The notes below the pieces were generated by a model that ran no database searches, was not told where the DNA came from, and was given only the letters and a program-made list of their open reading frames with translations. From the NCBI GenBank assembly GCA_009829735.1, contig CM020620.1, forward strand, positions 21,488,020 through 21,552,019: a DNA stretch of 64,000 bases, given 5' to 3'. Both the position numbers and the translations under genes were made by a program. Source of the stretch: Pyropia yezoensis. Taxonomy: Eukaryota > Rhodophyta > Bangiophyceae > Bangiales > Bangiaceae. Of this stretch, positions 9,598 to 19,864 are shown piece after piece (position 1 is the stretch's first letter; each line of letters starts with the position of its first letter).

Positions 9598-12489
9598 ACA
9601 GCGGCCGCCGCCGCCGCCGCTTGGGCGCCCCCCGCCGGTCCGCCGCCGCCCGCGTCAGCGGCGGGGTGGACATGACGGTCACGGCGGTGGCGACGGGGGT
9701 GGGGGCAAACATGGCGGCGCCGACGCCGCCGCCATGAGCGGCGCCCCCGCGGGCGGGCGGGGGGAGGCGCAGCAGCGGCTGGGGTGGCGGCGGGGGCGGC
9801 TGGGGGGGGGCGGCCGGCGGCGGCGCCCCGCCCGCCCGCCTGGCCGCCGCCCGAGCCGCCCGTGCCACGGCGGCGGCTGCCGTGCCACCCGCCGCCGGGC
9901 GCACCGCCGCCGCTGCCGCCGCCGCCGCTTGCCGGGACGTGACCAGCCGGTGCAGCGCGTCGCCGGGGACGAGCGTCGGCGGCACGGGGCGGCCGTCGAC
10001 GGCAACGGCGACGCCCACGTCGGCACCCCCCGGGGCCACCTCGAGGCGCACCTCTGCGCCGGTGGGTGCGCAGAGGAGCCAAAAGGGGAGTTGCAGCACC
10101 TCCCCCGACTCGGGCGGAGCGCCCCCCCCGCCCCGGCCACTGGCGGCAGTGGCGGTGGCGACGGCGGCAGCTGTGGTCGTTGTGGCCGCCGCCGCTGCTG
10201 CCGCCGCCGCCGCCGCCGCTGCGGCTGCCGTTGCCGCCGCTGCGGTCGTGACCTGCGCGTGGAGGGACGCTTCCGTCGCCACCCGGGCCGCCACCCGCCG
10301 CCGGGCGGCCGCCACTTGCGCGGCGAGGGCCACCGCCGACCCCACCCCGGCCGGCGCTGCGGTGGCAGCCACCGCCGCCGCCGCTGGCCGCGTGCCCCCC
10401 CCCCCCGCCGCCGCCGCCCCCCCCGCCGCTGCCGCCGCCATTGGCGGGGGCGGCAGGCGACCCCCCCCCCCCCCCCCCCCCCCCCGGTGGCCGACGCCCA
10501 GGTGGGCGGTGCCCCGCCAGACGAGCACCTTGCCCACCCCCCCGCCCCCTCCTCCCGCCCCACCACCCGCAGCGCACACAGCACCTGCAGCGCGTCGTAC
10601 ACCCGCCGCCGCACATTCTTTTCCACCGTTGCCGTCAGCGGCGGCGGCACGGCGGCGGCGCCCCGCGGCCCCGCCGCGGCGGCCAGCGTGGCCAGCGCCG
10701 TGCGGATGAGGCCACCCGTGACGGTCGCGGCGGGCGCCGCGCCGCCGGGCGCGCCGGCAATGGCCGTGGCGAGCGCCACCGACACGGCGCGGAGGTTCTT
10801 GTTGGCCGCCGACGCGGCGGCGGCCAGCGCGGCGGCCGTGCCGGCCGGCCGGGGGGCGGCGCCGAGGCCAATGGCGGCGCCCAGGGTGGCGCCCCGCAGG
10901 GCGGCGCCGCCCAGGCCGCCGCCGCCGCCCAGGCCCCCACCGCCGAGCGCCCCTACCGCACCCCCACCGGCAGCACCCCCACCGCCGCCGCCGCCGCCGC
11001 CGCCGCAGCCGTCAGCAGAACGCCCATCCCTGGTGCCGCCGGCCGCCGCCCCACCGCCGCCGCCCCACCGGCCGAGCCGCCCGCCCGACACGCGGGTGGG
11101 GGTGTGGTGCTCCCCCCCCCCCCCCCGACGGGCACGTACACCGGCGGTGCACCCAACGGGGGCGGCAGGGCGACGCGCGAGGGCGGCAAGGGGCGGCCCC
11201 ACCCGGCGGGCACGCCCGCCGGCCGTCCCGCCGGCGGCGCAAAGCGGGTGGCCGTCCCGCTGCCGCCGGTGCCGCCGCGGGTAGCGTCGGCAGCATCGTC
11301 GGGTGCCGACGCCGCCGCCATGGGCGGGCGCGCGCGGTGGCCGCCGGCGCTGCCGACGGCGGCCGCCACCAGGGGCGCCGCCGTCACGCCGGCGGCGGGG
11401 GGAGGGGGCGGCGGCGGCGGCGGCGGCGGGGGGGGGGCAACCCGCCGTGCCCGCCGGGCGGGCCGCCCCCACGAGGACGCGGCCGACCCGCCGGGTGACG
11501 GCGGCGGGGACCGCCGCCGCTTGACGCCCGCCCCCCCCCCCCCGCCGCCCCCCCCCCCCCCCCCCCCCCCCAACGCAGCCGCCGCCGCCGTCGCCGCCAC
11601 CGCCGCCGCCGCTGCCGCCGCGGCTCGTGGTCGTTGAAGCGCCCCACCCGCCCAGGGGGGGGGGCTTGTACGGCGGCGGCAGCACCGTCCACGCGGGCGC
11701 CGCAGCGGCAGCGGCAGCGGCAGCGGCAGCAGCGTCCGCGTCGCCACCCTGGTTGCCGCCCGCCGCCGCAGCAGCAACAGCAGCAGCAGCAGCTGCAGCT
11801 GCTGCTGCTGCTGCTGGTGCCCCGGCGCCAGCGGCGTTCCCGCTGGGCGCACGGGTCGCGGCAAACCCCACGCCACCGCCGCCCGGTGCGGGGCCGCCAC
11901 GGGCAGCAGCGGCGGCGACGGCGGCGGCGGCGGCGGTGGTGGTGGTGGCGGCAGCGGCAGCGGCAGAGGTGGCGACGGGCACAGACGACGGGCAGCCGAG
12001 GCCGCCGGCGGCCATCACCGGAAAGGGGTAGGGCACCGTGGCGGGGGTGACGGGGGAGAGGGTGTTGCCCCACGGGGGTGTCCCCGGCTGATGGTGGATG
12101 GTCATGGTGCCGCCGTCGGGCGGGGTCCCGGTGGATGGATGGGCACCAGGGGGGGGGGGAAGGCGAAGCGGGAGAGCTTGCGGGGGCGGTACGCGAGTGC
12201 GACGACGCGCGCGCGCGCGCGTGGAGGGGCGCGGCGGCGGGCGGCGAGCGGCGGCGGCGCGGACGGGGGAAAGGGGAACGGGGGGGGGGGAGGAGGGGCG
12301 CGGGGAGGGGGGGGGCGGGGGGCGGGGGACGGGGGGACGCGTCACGTCGATGGGCGTTGCCAACCGGGCGGGCTCGGGGTGGCCGCCGCCGGCGGCGGCA
12401 GCGCCGTCGGCGGCGGTGCTTAAACGTGCGCCCGCGGGGGCGTCGGCCGCCGCCGCCGCCGCCGCCGCCGCCGCGGCGGCGGTCCGCAT
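8754..12489 (-). CDS. DP-family transcription factor (E2F dimerisation partner), low-complexity, frames broken at homopolymers
   Basis: Near 10566-10626 the minus strand encodes EKNVRRRVYDALQVLCALRV, the diagnostic DP winged-helix recognition motif (RRRVYDALxVL). It is preceded by a helical segment starting NKNLRAVSVAL. After a one-base frame change in a G-run (about 10535-10550) the next frame gives KVLVWRG, matching the end of the DP DNA-binding domain. A helical dimerisation-like stretch follows, then LQLPFWLLCAPTGAEVRLEV and DALHRLV (about 9940-10110), which match the DP dimerisation domain core. A further switch near the C-run at about 9151-9167 leads to the likely C-terminus ending DGAFDFFNDR. 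Very long Ala, Gly and Pro runs inflate the protein. DP proteins pair with E2F to control S-phase genes. The start at 12489 and the exact frame of 10960-11540 are uncertain. Confidence 0.65.
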
Positions 12490-14098
12490 CGCACCCCCCC
12501 CCGCCCCCCCCCCCCCCCCCCCGGCATCCCCTGCTGCTCCTCCCGGCGGGCGGGCACGCCGCCCCTACCGACCAGGGGGGGGGGGTGCGGCGACCACCTG
12601 GGGGTGGGGCGCTCTCGCCTGGCCCCCCCCCCCCCCCCCCCCACCAACCCCCCCCGCGGCCACCCCCCCCCCCCCCCACCTCCCCCAGGTTACCCCCAGG
12701 CGGGCGCCTGTGCATGTGGGCTGCTGCTGCGGCTGCTGCTGCCTGCCGTGCACCCCCACCCACCGCGTGGCGCGGCGCGCATGGGGGGGGGGGAAGCGGT
12801 GGCGGTAGCGGTGGGGGGGGGGAAGCGGTGGCGGTAGCGGTGGGGGGGGGGGGGGGGGGGGAGGTGGTGGTCCCGCTGGTCCGTGACGGCGGTAGCGGTA
12901 GAGAGCGGTAGCGGTGGGTGCGTGCGCCTGGGCGTCGGTCGGCCGAGGGTGGGGAGGGGGGGGAGGGGGGGGAGGGTGGGGGGGGGGGCGGCGGTGGGGT
13001 AGTCAGCCGGGGATGTGTTTGGATTGCAGCGCGCCCCGCGGTGGTGGTACATAGCGGCGGGTGGCGGTGGGAACAAGGGGGTAGTGGGGGGGGGGGGGGG
13101 GGGATGGGGTGGGGTGGAGTGGGGGGGGGGGGGATGGTGGTGGTGGGGAGCGGGGCGTCGAGTGGCATGGCGGGAAGGGCTGGCGGCGGCGGCGGGGAAG
13201 AAAAAAAAAAAAAAAAATGGCGCGCCGCACGTGGCGGCGCCCCGCCGTGGCCGACCGTTTTTTTTGCTCCCCGCACGAGGGGGGGGGGGGGGGGATGGCA
13301 GACGCGAGGCGGAACGGAGGAACAGGGGGGGGGGGGGGGGGTGTGCAGACGGGGGGGGGGGGGGGGGGGGCGACTGCCGGCGGGACCCGCGCGGCGGCCT
13401 TCCCGCCACGCTGGCAATGCAACACGATCCCGCGGTGCGGAAGGGGGGGGGCTGGTGGGGGGGGGGGGGGGGGGTGGTGGCGGTGGTGCTCGTTGGCGCC
13501 ACGGCCACGGCGTCGGGGGGGGGTGGGGGGGGGGGGGGGGGCGACCGGGCCAAGGGCTGGGACGGCCGGGCGGCTAGGCATTCTGGGTGGCCACCCCCGC
13601 GCGGTGGGCGGGCGGCTCCCCTAGGCGCGCGCGCGCAAGGGCCGCCCCACCGACCTACCGTCGATACCTACTGCACCGGGGCCGCCGCGGTTGGCCGCCG
13701 CGTCTGCCAGAGGGGCCGCCGCCCCCCGTCCGAGTCTGCTCCGCCCCGTCACTCGCGCGCCATTTCAAGTACCGTACTGTATGTACTGACCATCCATTCG
13801 GGGGCATGGCAGTTGCCGCAGTCCCACAGGACTGCGGCAAGCTCGGGATGGCAGTGGGGACTGATGCGCCACTTGCCACGTGTCCGTACCTAGTACGTAG
13901 GTGTCGTACAGGGCTGAGCAGACCTGACACCGTCTCGAGTCCCCTCTGTCCATATGGATAGGTGTGTAGGACAGCGAGGGACGAGAGGAGGCCCACCGGC
14001 GGGCGGCAGATGTCCCGCTCCCCCGTGTTCCCCCTGCAGACGGCCCGCCGGGACGCCCGCCGTGCCCGCCGGCCTCCCTCCCCCCCCCGCGTCCCGTC
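12490..14098. repeat. G-tract-rich intergenic region between divergent DP and bZIP-like genes
   Basis: More than ten G-runs of 12 or more bases occur between 12,600 and 13,550 (for example near 12842-12861, 13091-13103, 13329-13341 and 13352-13370). A-runs at 13201-13217 and C-runs at 12630-12690 are also present. No convincing gene is seen; reading frames here are homopolymer artefacts. It sits between two divergently transcribed regulator genes and may include their promoters. Confidence 0.55.
13813..13840. repeat. Perfect 12-bp hairpin with CACA tetraloop
   Basis: TTGCCGCAGTCC and GGACTGCGGCAA flank a CACA loop. It is intergenic, upstream of the bZIP-like gene. A transcribed hairpin or palindromic binding site is possible but unproven. 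Confidence 0.5.
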
Positions 14099-14418
14099 AT
14101 GGCTCTCCCCCCGCGGCTGGGGCCGATGGCCGTTGCAGAGGTGGAGGCGCTCCCCGAGCTCCGCCCCCTCCGCCGCTCCCCCGCCGCCCGCGCCTGGCTC
14201 GCCCCCCTCTCCCCGGCGCTCCCCGCCGACCGCGGCCGGCGGGTGACCGCCGCGGACCTGCTCGGCGCCACCACCCCCACGGCCATGCGGCTGGCGGTGT
14301 GCCTGGACTCGGACCACCGCGCGCTGGGGGGGGGGGGGGGGGGGGGGACGCAGGAGCGCCGCCAATGGCGACCGCCGCGGCGGCAGCGACGGCAGCGGCT
14401 GCGGTGACGGCGGCGGCA

Positions 14419-14453
<35 letters not shown>

Positions 14454-15734
14454 TGCGGCGGCGGCGTCGGTGGCGTCGGCGGCGGTGCTGGCGGCGTCGG
14501 TGCGGATGCGACGGGATGGGACGTGGCCGCTGCGGCGGACAGTGTGCAGGGGGGCACCCTCGGTGCTCGCATTGCCCTCCTATCGAGCGTGTCGGTACCG
14601 CTTGCCACTGACGGTAGCGTCGTGATGGGCGCCATTGTGAATGATGTGCTGGTCGACGACCTGGCTGGAGGTGGCGGCATGAACGATACGGCCTTCCTCG
14701 GCCGCGTCGGCCGATTTGTGTTTGACTCTTCCACCGGAGCCCTGCTTGCGGTCACCCCCCGTGCCGACGGGCGGGCCGTTATGGTCTCCCACACGGTGAG
14801 CTGTGGGGGCTGTGGTTCCGACATGGAGTGGACCGTTTCTGTGTTTGAGCGACCGCTCTGGCGGGAGAGGGGGGGGGGCTCCGACGGCGGCACCGCTCCC
14901 CCGCCGTCCGACGCTGCTGACGGCGGGCGCCTGCCAACGCTGGTGTCCCGCCTCAGCTCTATCATGCGGCGGACGGAGCCGTATGGCGCGTCTTTGGAGG
15001 CCGCCGCCCGGGCGGCGGCCGCGGCGGGCGGCGCCGCCGACCCCGTGGGTCACTTTCGGACGCTTGCCCTCGTGTCGAGCACCTTTGGCGTGGCGGGCCC
15101 GCCCGCCGCGGCGGGCGGCGACGACGCTGCGGGCGCCAATGGCGGTTCCTGCCCGCTGACGGTGCTGTCGGTTGAGCCGAGCTCCCGGTCCGCCATCCAC
15201 CGGCTCACCACCCTCACCCTCTCGTGCCTGTCGGTGCAGCCGGCACGGCTGCGGGTGGCCCCGCCGCCTGCGACAGAGGGCGAGGGCGGGGGGTGGCCGC
15301 CGGCCCGCCGCCGGCGTCTGCTGCCGCTTGCGCCGGCGCCGGCGCCGGCCCGTGGTCCACCGGCTGCCGCGGGGGGGCTGGGTGTGCCTGCCGGTGCGGC
15401 CATCCCGGCGGCCGGGCAGCCCATCTGGGTGGCTGTGGCGCCGGCGACGGCTGCCGGAGCGGGGGTGCCAGGGGGGTCCACCGTGGCCACGCACGCAGCT
15501 GGCGCAGGCGCGGGCACGCCCGCGCCGCCGCCCACAGGCGGCCGGCGTCGGCACCCGGTGGACCTGGCGGCCATTACAGACCCAGTGGTGCGCGCGCGCG
15601 TCATGCGCAACCGGGCGGCGGCGAGGGCGTCCAACGAGCGGCGGCGAGCCACCCGAGCAGCAGCGCCGCCGCCACCGCCGCCCGCGCTGGATACGCAATC
15701 ACCCTTGGTCGACGGCAGCGCTGGTTCCCCCTGA
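14099..15734 (+). CDS. Putative bZIP-like basic-region protein, frame break at a poly-G run
   Basis: The reading frame from ATG 14099 (MALPPRLGPMAVAEVEAL) runs to a G-run at about 14328-14347. It appears to continue in another frame as a Gly/Ser-rich linker into GADATGWDVAAAADSVQGG and on to TGA at 15734, about 545 residues in total. Near the C-terminus (about 15570-15650) is DPVVRARVMRNRAAARASNE followed by RRR. This fits the bZIP basic-region signature N-x3-A-x3-S/R with flanking arginines. No leucine zipper follows: the protein ends in a Pro/Ala segment about 30 residues later. Either a 3' exon is missed or the motif is fortuitous. The middle is Ala/Gly/Pro-rich with no known domain. A transcription-factor role is tentative. 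Confidence 0.45.
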
Positions 15735-16060
15735 CTTGCATGCCTGGGACAGTACGTGCCGCGGCTCCTTGGGCCCCCTCTCCTTTTCTTTTGGTGCTTG
15801 CCGCCCGTTGAGGTCTGTTCTTGACGAGTTCCCAAGGTTTGTCTTGTGGGGTACCTCCGCAGTGGTATCCCTGTGGCTGCGAGCCAGAGGGCAACCCCTT
15901 GAAAAAGGGTATCGTGGTCAGGGGGCAGCGCGGCAGCGCCACTGCGTTGACTTGCATCAGGAGCACGGGTACCCAATGCCCAGCCGCGCCCGCCGGAGGG
16001 GATTCACATCAAGGGAGCGTGAAGAGGGACGCGCCGGCATGAAGGAACGATTCGGCCCGG
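15735..16060. other. Short intergenic region
   Basis: This is the 3' flank of the bZIP-like gene. No gene is recognised. Confidence 0.35.
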
Positions 16061-16393
16061 TTGGCCTCCGCGCCAACCTCTACAAAGTCGCCCTGTCGTA
16101 TCCAGAACTGGGCCAACTACGAGGTGGTGGTGTCGCGAAAGCTCCACGCCGGCGGCGGCCCTGGCGACGGCCGCGGCGGCTGCGGCGGTGGCCACGGCGG
16201 GTGGCGCGGTCGCCGCGGCGGCAGCCGTTGCGGGATAGCCGCGACGGCGGCACCGTCCTCGGCGGCGCCCTCGCCAGTACTGTATGTACAACCGTGCCTG
16301 TGGTGCCTCGACCCCTCGGTGGCCTTCCGCGCCAACGTCCGCCCTGCACGGTCGGCGGTGCTGACGAGTGCTACGCTCGTGCCGCGGCCATGA
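16061..16393 (+). pseudogene. Fragment of a RAD3/DEAH_2-family DNA helicase (FANCJ/RTEL1/DDX11-like)
   Basis: An open stretch reads NWANYEVVVSRKLH, a Gly/Arg-rich insert, then CLWCLDPSVAFRANVRPARS and AVLTSATLVP. The WCLxPxVAF...ARSxxLTSxTLxP pattern is the conserved segment before helicase motif IV in the FANCJ/RTEL1/DDX11 branch of XPD-like helicases. The preceding ANYEVVV resembles the family's DYRVVV strand. The frame stops immediately after TLVPRP, and no helicase motifs are visible upstream or downstream. It is therefore a fragment or decayed copy rather than a working gene. An unrecognised intron-rich gene is less likely given the lack of other motifs. Confidence 0.5.
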
Positions 16394-16948
16394 GCTGCGG
16401 CCCCTCTTTGTCGTGCTACTGTACAGTCTTGGAAAGATGACGTCACTACACGTTGCGGTACGACAACGCGTTTGTAAGTACAATCGGTTCGAATGTTTGG
16501 TGCCTCTCATGGGGACCACTTTCACGCATGAACGACATTCGCCTGCGTCGACGGCCTCGGCTCTCTCTGACGAAGCGAAGCCCCACGCCCGCCGTGGACG
16601 GCTGCCGTTGTCCCGCACGCCGTTGACCTCTCCCTCCCTTCCGTCGTCTGGCCGGCTCCGCTGCGCACTTCACCGGCGCATCCTTGGACGGTCACCCCCC
16701 CACCGTTGATACCATCTGCTCCTGTCGGTGAGAACACGTACTCGCACTGCCGATTGTGCTTTACCCTTTCACTGGGTGGGTGAGCTATTTGTCGCGCGTC
16801 GCCGCCCTCCACGATACCGCCCCGGCCGTGACGCTCGCGTGCGCACGCCCCGCTTATTGCTGTCGACCGGGTTGTTCGTATACTTTTGCTCTCTTGTCCT
16901 TCTTCCTGTTGAGTACCTGGCTCCTGTTCCTTGCTGTTCGCCTGCGCC
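16394..16948. other. Upstream region of the ubiquitin protease gene
   Basis: No gene is seen. The last 200 bases are T/C-rich and probably hold the promoter or 5' UTR of the gene starting at 16949. Confidence 0.35.
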
Positions 16949-19864
16949 ATGACGAATCGGCCACGAAGTGGGGATGGAGGCGGCGCGCGACCCAGACCCG
17001 CCTCCGGCAGGCCCCCTCTGGCGGCTCCCCTTCGCTGCGGTGACCTTTCCCTGGGCGCTCATACCCTCTCGCAATGGCGCTCATTACTGGATGCGCCTCC
17101 CTCCACCCTCGCCCACCTCTTGTTGTCACCGCCGGGACCCCCTTCTCCCCTCTGGCGGCCACCCCACGCGGCGGCGTCTTCTTTGCCAAGATCACCCGCG
17201 ACCACCCCCTCCACCCCACCCGTGGTTGCACCACCACAACAACCGCGAAAGCCCGCTCTTGTGTCAAGACCACCGGCGCCTGATGCCCGGGCTGCCGCTT
17301 CCCTCCCCCCATCTCCTCGACGTAAGGCGGTACCGACAGGAGATGGCGGTGGACCTACTGTCCATGGCGCTCTCCCCAACGGTACCCTCCCTGTGGCAAG
17401 CATTGAATTGTCGGCCTCAAACAGGACGGCTTACGCCAGCAGCACCAACAGCAGCGTCTCATCATCACAGAACCCGCCGACGACCCCCGTGCCAGCTGCG
17501 ACTGTGTTGCCTGCTGTCAGTGCCGCTTCGCCATCTGGTGCTGCCGCTTCCCCATCCGCGAGCGCAACAATACCAGCGGCCATCCCCGCTCCTGCCCCGG
17601 GCACGCCCAAGGCCTCGGCGTCGGGTGGGGCGCCCCGGTCGTGGGCTGCAATCGCCGCGGCCAGCAGCGCATCTGCCGCAGCCGCGGCGTCAGCGGCGAC
17701 TTCCTCCCCTTCCGCTCCCCAGGCGTCGTCGGCCGCAGCTCGCAGCCCATCTTTTCCGTTGCGCAACTCGCCTCCTGTGTCGCTGCCTCCTTCATCGGCC
17801 TGGTCGACGGGCCGGCCACTGGTGGTGGCAGATGAGGCCGCCGCGGCCGCGGCGGAAGCTGTGCTGTTTGGTGGTCGGACTGCAGCGGCGGCTGTACGGG
17901 CGCAGCTGGCGGCGCTGCGCGTGTCTCGCGGTGCACTGATGGCTGCGGCCGCTGAGCCGTGGCTGCCTCGGGGGTTGGTCAATGTGGGCAATGCGTGTTT
18001 TACCAATGTGGTCCTGCAGGCGCTGATGGCGTGCGGGCCGTTCCGGATCTTCTTGCGTGCGCTCGACACACCCGAGGTGGTGCTGCCTCCTACGACCGCG
18101 CCATTGCTATCTCGATTTGTGCGACTTGCGGCCGAGATGAACAATGCGGGTAAGCTGAAGGCCAATGCTTTTGGGGCGCCTCGCAGGGGTGGGCCGTCTA
18201 CCTCGGACTCCTCTGCAGCTGGGGGCGTTGCGTACCGTCCCAGTGGCCGCTACCTGAGCGCCGACGACGACGACGATGACGACGAGGAGGAGACGCAGAC
18301 CCACACCGATGCACCGAGGGCCACGGAGCCGACGACGGCCGCTCCCAAAACATCGAACGGGGCGGTGCCTGGGTCCAAGGTGGGCTTGCCAACCAGCGTG
18401 TCTGTCACCACCAGCGCGTCTAGCACCGACCGTACCGCCAAGAATGTCACAAAAGTTAGCGATGGCAGCGTTACCAAGGCTCGGACGTCCACGCGGAGTC
18501 CATCGCCTGCGTCGCTCCCGCCGCCCCCTTCTGGATGGGCCAGTAACGGAGGTCAAGGAGGTCCTGCCGACGGCGGCGTCGCGCTGGGCGCCCCCGCCGT
18601 CAAGCGGGGGGCCAAGGGCAAACCTACCGATGGCGGGCCAGCTCCTCCCAAGGGAGCTTCCGCCCACTCTGCGCGCCGGGTCATCCCATGTGAGCCGCTG
18701 CTACCAGACTATCTGTACGACGCTTTGCCCGCAACAGGCCCGTCCTCAGGTACAGATGGCGGCGGTGTGAGCGGTGCGCGCGGTCAACTGGGGTCCAGAA
18801 TACGGGATGAAGGTGCTGCAGTGCGGGACCTTATGGCTAGGGGCTCTCAGGAGGATGCGCAGGAGTTCCTCACTCATGTGCTCAACGCGCTGCACGAGGA
18901 ACTGGTGGCGCTTATTGCCACACCTCGCGCGGTATTTGAACGTGAGGCAGCTGGCACAGCAGGAGGCGGTTCGCTGACCAAGGTCGCGAGCGGCGTTGAG
19001 TCGAGCGGGTCGGACGTGGGCTGGTCCGAGGTGGGCCGTGGCGGCCGCACCGCCGTGGTGGTGCGTTCGGCTGGTGAGTTTGCTCAGTCGGTTGTGACGT
19101 CCATCTTTGGAGGTACCCTCCGCAGCGAGCTCATCCGCCGTGATGGCGCGTCATCGGTGACGCGGGAGCCCTTTCTGTGTCTGCAGCTGGATGTGGACCG
19201 GGGGGGGCTTGTGCGGGGCTTGCGCGACGCGCTGCGTCTCTACTTTGAGCCCGAGGCACTCGAAGGCTTCACGTCCGAGTCCACCCGCCAGGCGGTGGAG
19301 GCACGTAAGCACGTGACGCTGGACCGGTTGCCGCAGGTGCTCATCCTCCACCTCAAGCGCTTCGCACACAACGCGGCGACCGGAGCGCTCACCAAAATCG
19401 CTCGCGCCATTGAGTTCCCCGAGACGCTCTACGTGGAGCCGGGACTGCTCAGCTCCATCTCGGTGGCCCCCGCCACGGACCACCGTGCCTACGCGCTGAC
19501 CGGCGTTGTTACTCACGTTGGCCGTGAGACGGCGGGCGGCCACTACATTGTAGACGTGCGGCGAAGCGCCGCTGCCGAAGTACACGCGGGGGTGGTGGCG
19601 TCCTCCCCTCTGGCACCTCCAACTGCTGGCATTTCGGCGGGTACGTCTCCGGCCACCGCGGCGGCGCCACGGGGGGCACCGCCCAGCGGTGTTGGGGCTG
19701 GCGACGGGGTGCTGCCACCCCGGCCGCCTGCCGACGCGTGGGCCACCTGCGACGATAACGTTGTGACCGATGTACAGCCGGCCGCGGTGCTCCGGCGGCA
19801 AGCCTACCTCCTCTTCTACACGCGGAAGAGCCAGCTGTTGCCACCGCCCATTGTGGGCGGCTAG
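16949..19864 (+). CDS. Ubiquitin carboxyl-terminal hydrolase, USP10-like
   Basis: An intronless 971-aa ORF starts at ATG 16949. The first about 330 residues are Ala/Pro/Ser-rich and probably disordered. The catalytic Cys box GLVNVGNACFTNVVLQAL places the nucleophile at Cys350. QEDAQEFLTHVLNALHEEL is the QQD box, and IFGGTLRSEL with LHLKRFAHN follows. The His box GRETAGGHYIVDV has His865, and the acidic partner lies in CDDNVV (about residues 935-937). The segments ACGPFRIFLRAL, FVRLAAEMNN and CEPLLPDYLYDAL between the Cys and QQD boxes resemble the USP10/UBP24 subgroup. It removes ubiquitin from proteins by cysteine proteolysis. A roughly 300-residue low-complexity insertion separates the first two boxes. 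Substrates are unknown. Confidence 0.92.
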   Translation: MTNRPRSGDGGGARPRPASGRPPLAAPLRCGDLSLGAHTLSQWRSLLDAPPSTLAHLLLSPPGPPSPLWRPPHAAASSLPRSPATTPSTPPVVAPPQQPRKPALVSRPPAPDARAAASLPPSPRRKAVPTGDGGGPTVHGALPNGTLPVASIELSASNRTAYASSTNSSVSSSQNPPTTPVPAATVLPAVSAASPSGAAASPSASATIPAAIPAPAPGTPKASASGGAPRSWAAIAAASSASAAAAASAATSSPSAPQASSAAARSPSFPLRNSPPVSLPPSSAWSTGRPLVVADEAAAAAAEAVLFGGRTAAAAVRAQLAALRVSRGALMAAAAEPWLPRGLVNVGNACFTNVVLQALMACGPFRIFLRALDTPEVVLPPTTAPLLSRFVRLAAEMNNAGKLKANAFGAPRRGGPSTSDSSAAGGVAYRPSGRYLSADDDDDDDEEETQTHTDAPRATEPTTAAPKTSNGAVPGSKVGLPTSVSVTTSASSTDRTAKNVTKVSDGSVTKARTSTRSPSPASLPPPPSGWASNGGQGGPADGGVALGAPAVKRGAKGKPTDGGPAPPKGASAHSARRVIPCEPLLPDYLYDALPATGPSSGTDGGGVSGARGQLGSRIRDEGAAVRDLMARGSQEDAQEFLTHVLNALHEELVALIATPRAVFEREAAGTAGGGSLTKVASGVESSGSDVGWSEVGRGGRTAVVVRSAGEFAQSVVTSIFGGTLRSELIRRDGASSVTREPFLCLQLDVDRGGLVRGLRDALRLYFEPEALEGFTSESTRQAVEARKHVTLDRLPQVLILHLKRFAHNAATGALTKIARAIEFPETLYVEPGLLSSISVAPATDHRAYALTGVVTHVGRETAGGHYIVDVRRSAAAEVHAGVVASSPLAPPTAGISAGTSPATAAAPRGAPPSGVGAGDGVLPPRPPADAWATCDDNVVTDVQPAAVLRRQAYLLFYTRKSQLLPPPIVGG

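Noticed and set aside
9389-11637. Very long plus-strand open frames over the DP gene region
   Set aside because: They are Arg/Pro/Gly-rich mirror frames of GC-only sequence without any domain. The opposite strand contains the DP motifs.
12690-13581. Several 190-290-codon frames on both strands in the G-tract region
   Set aside because: Composition is dominated by Gly or Pro from homopolymers, and frames on the two strands mirror each other.
15172-16440. 422-codon plus-strand frame overlapping the bZIP-like gene and helicase fragment
   Set aside because: It is Arg/Pro-rich, has no motif, and conflicts with better-supported frames in the same interval.
16480-16510. GGTTCGAAT-like sequence as a tRNA T-loop
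   Set aside because: No acceptor stem, D-arm or anticodon arm can be formed around it. No tRNA or rRNA gene was found in the window.
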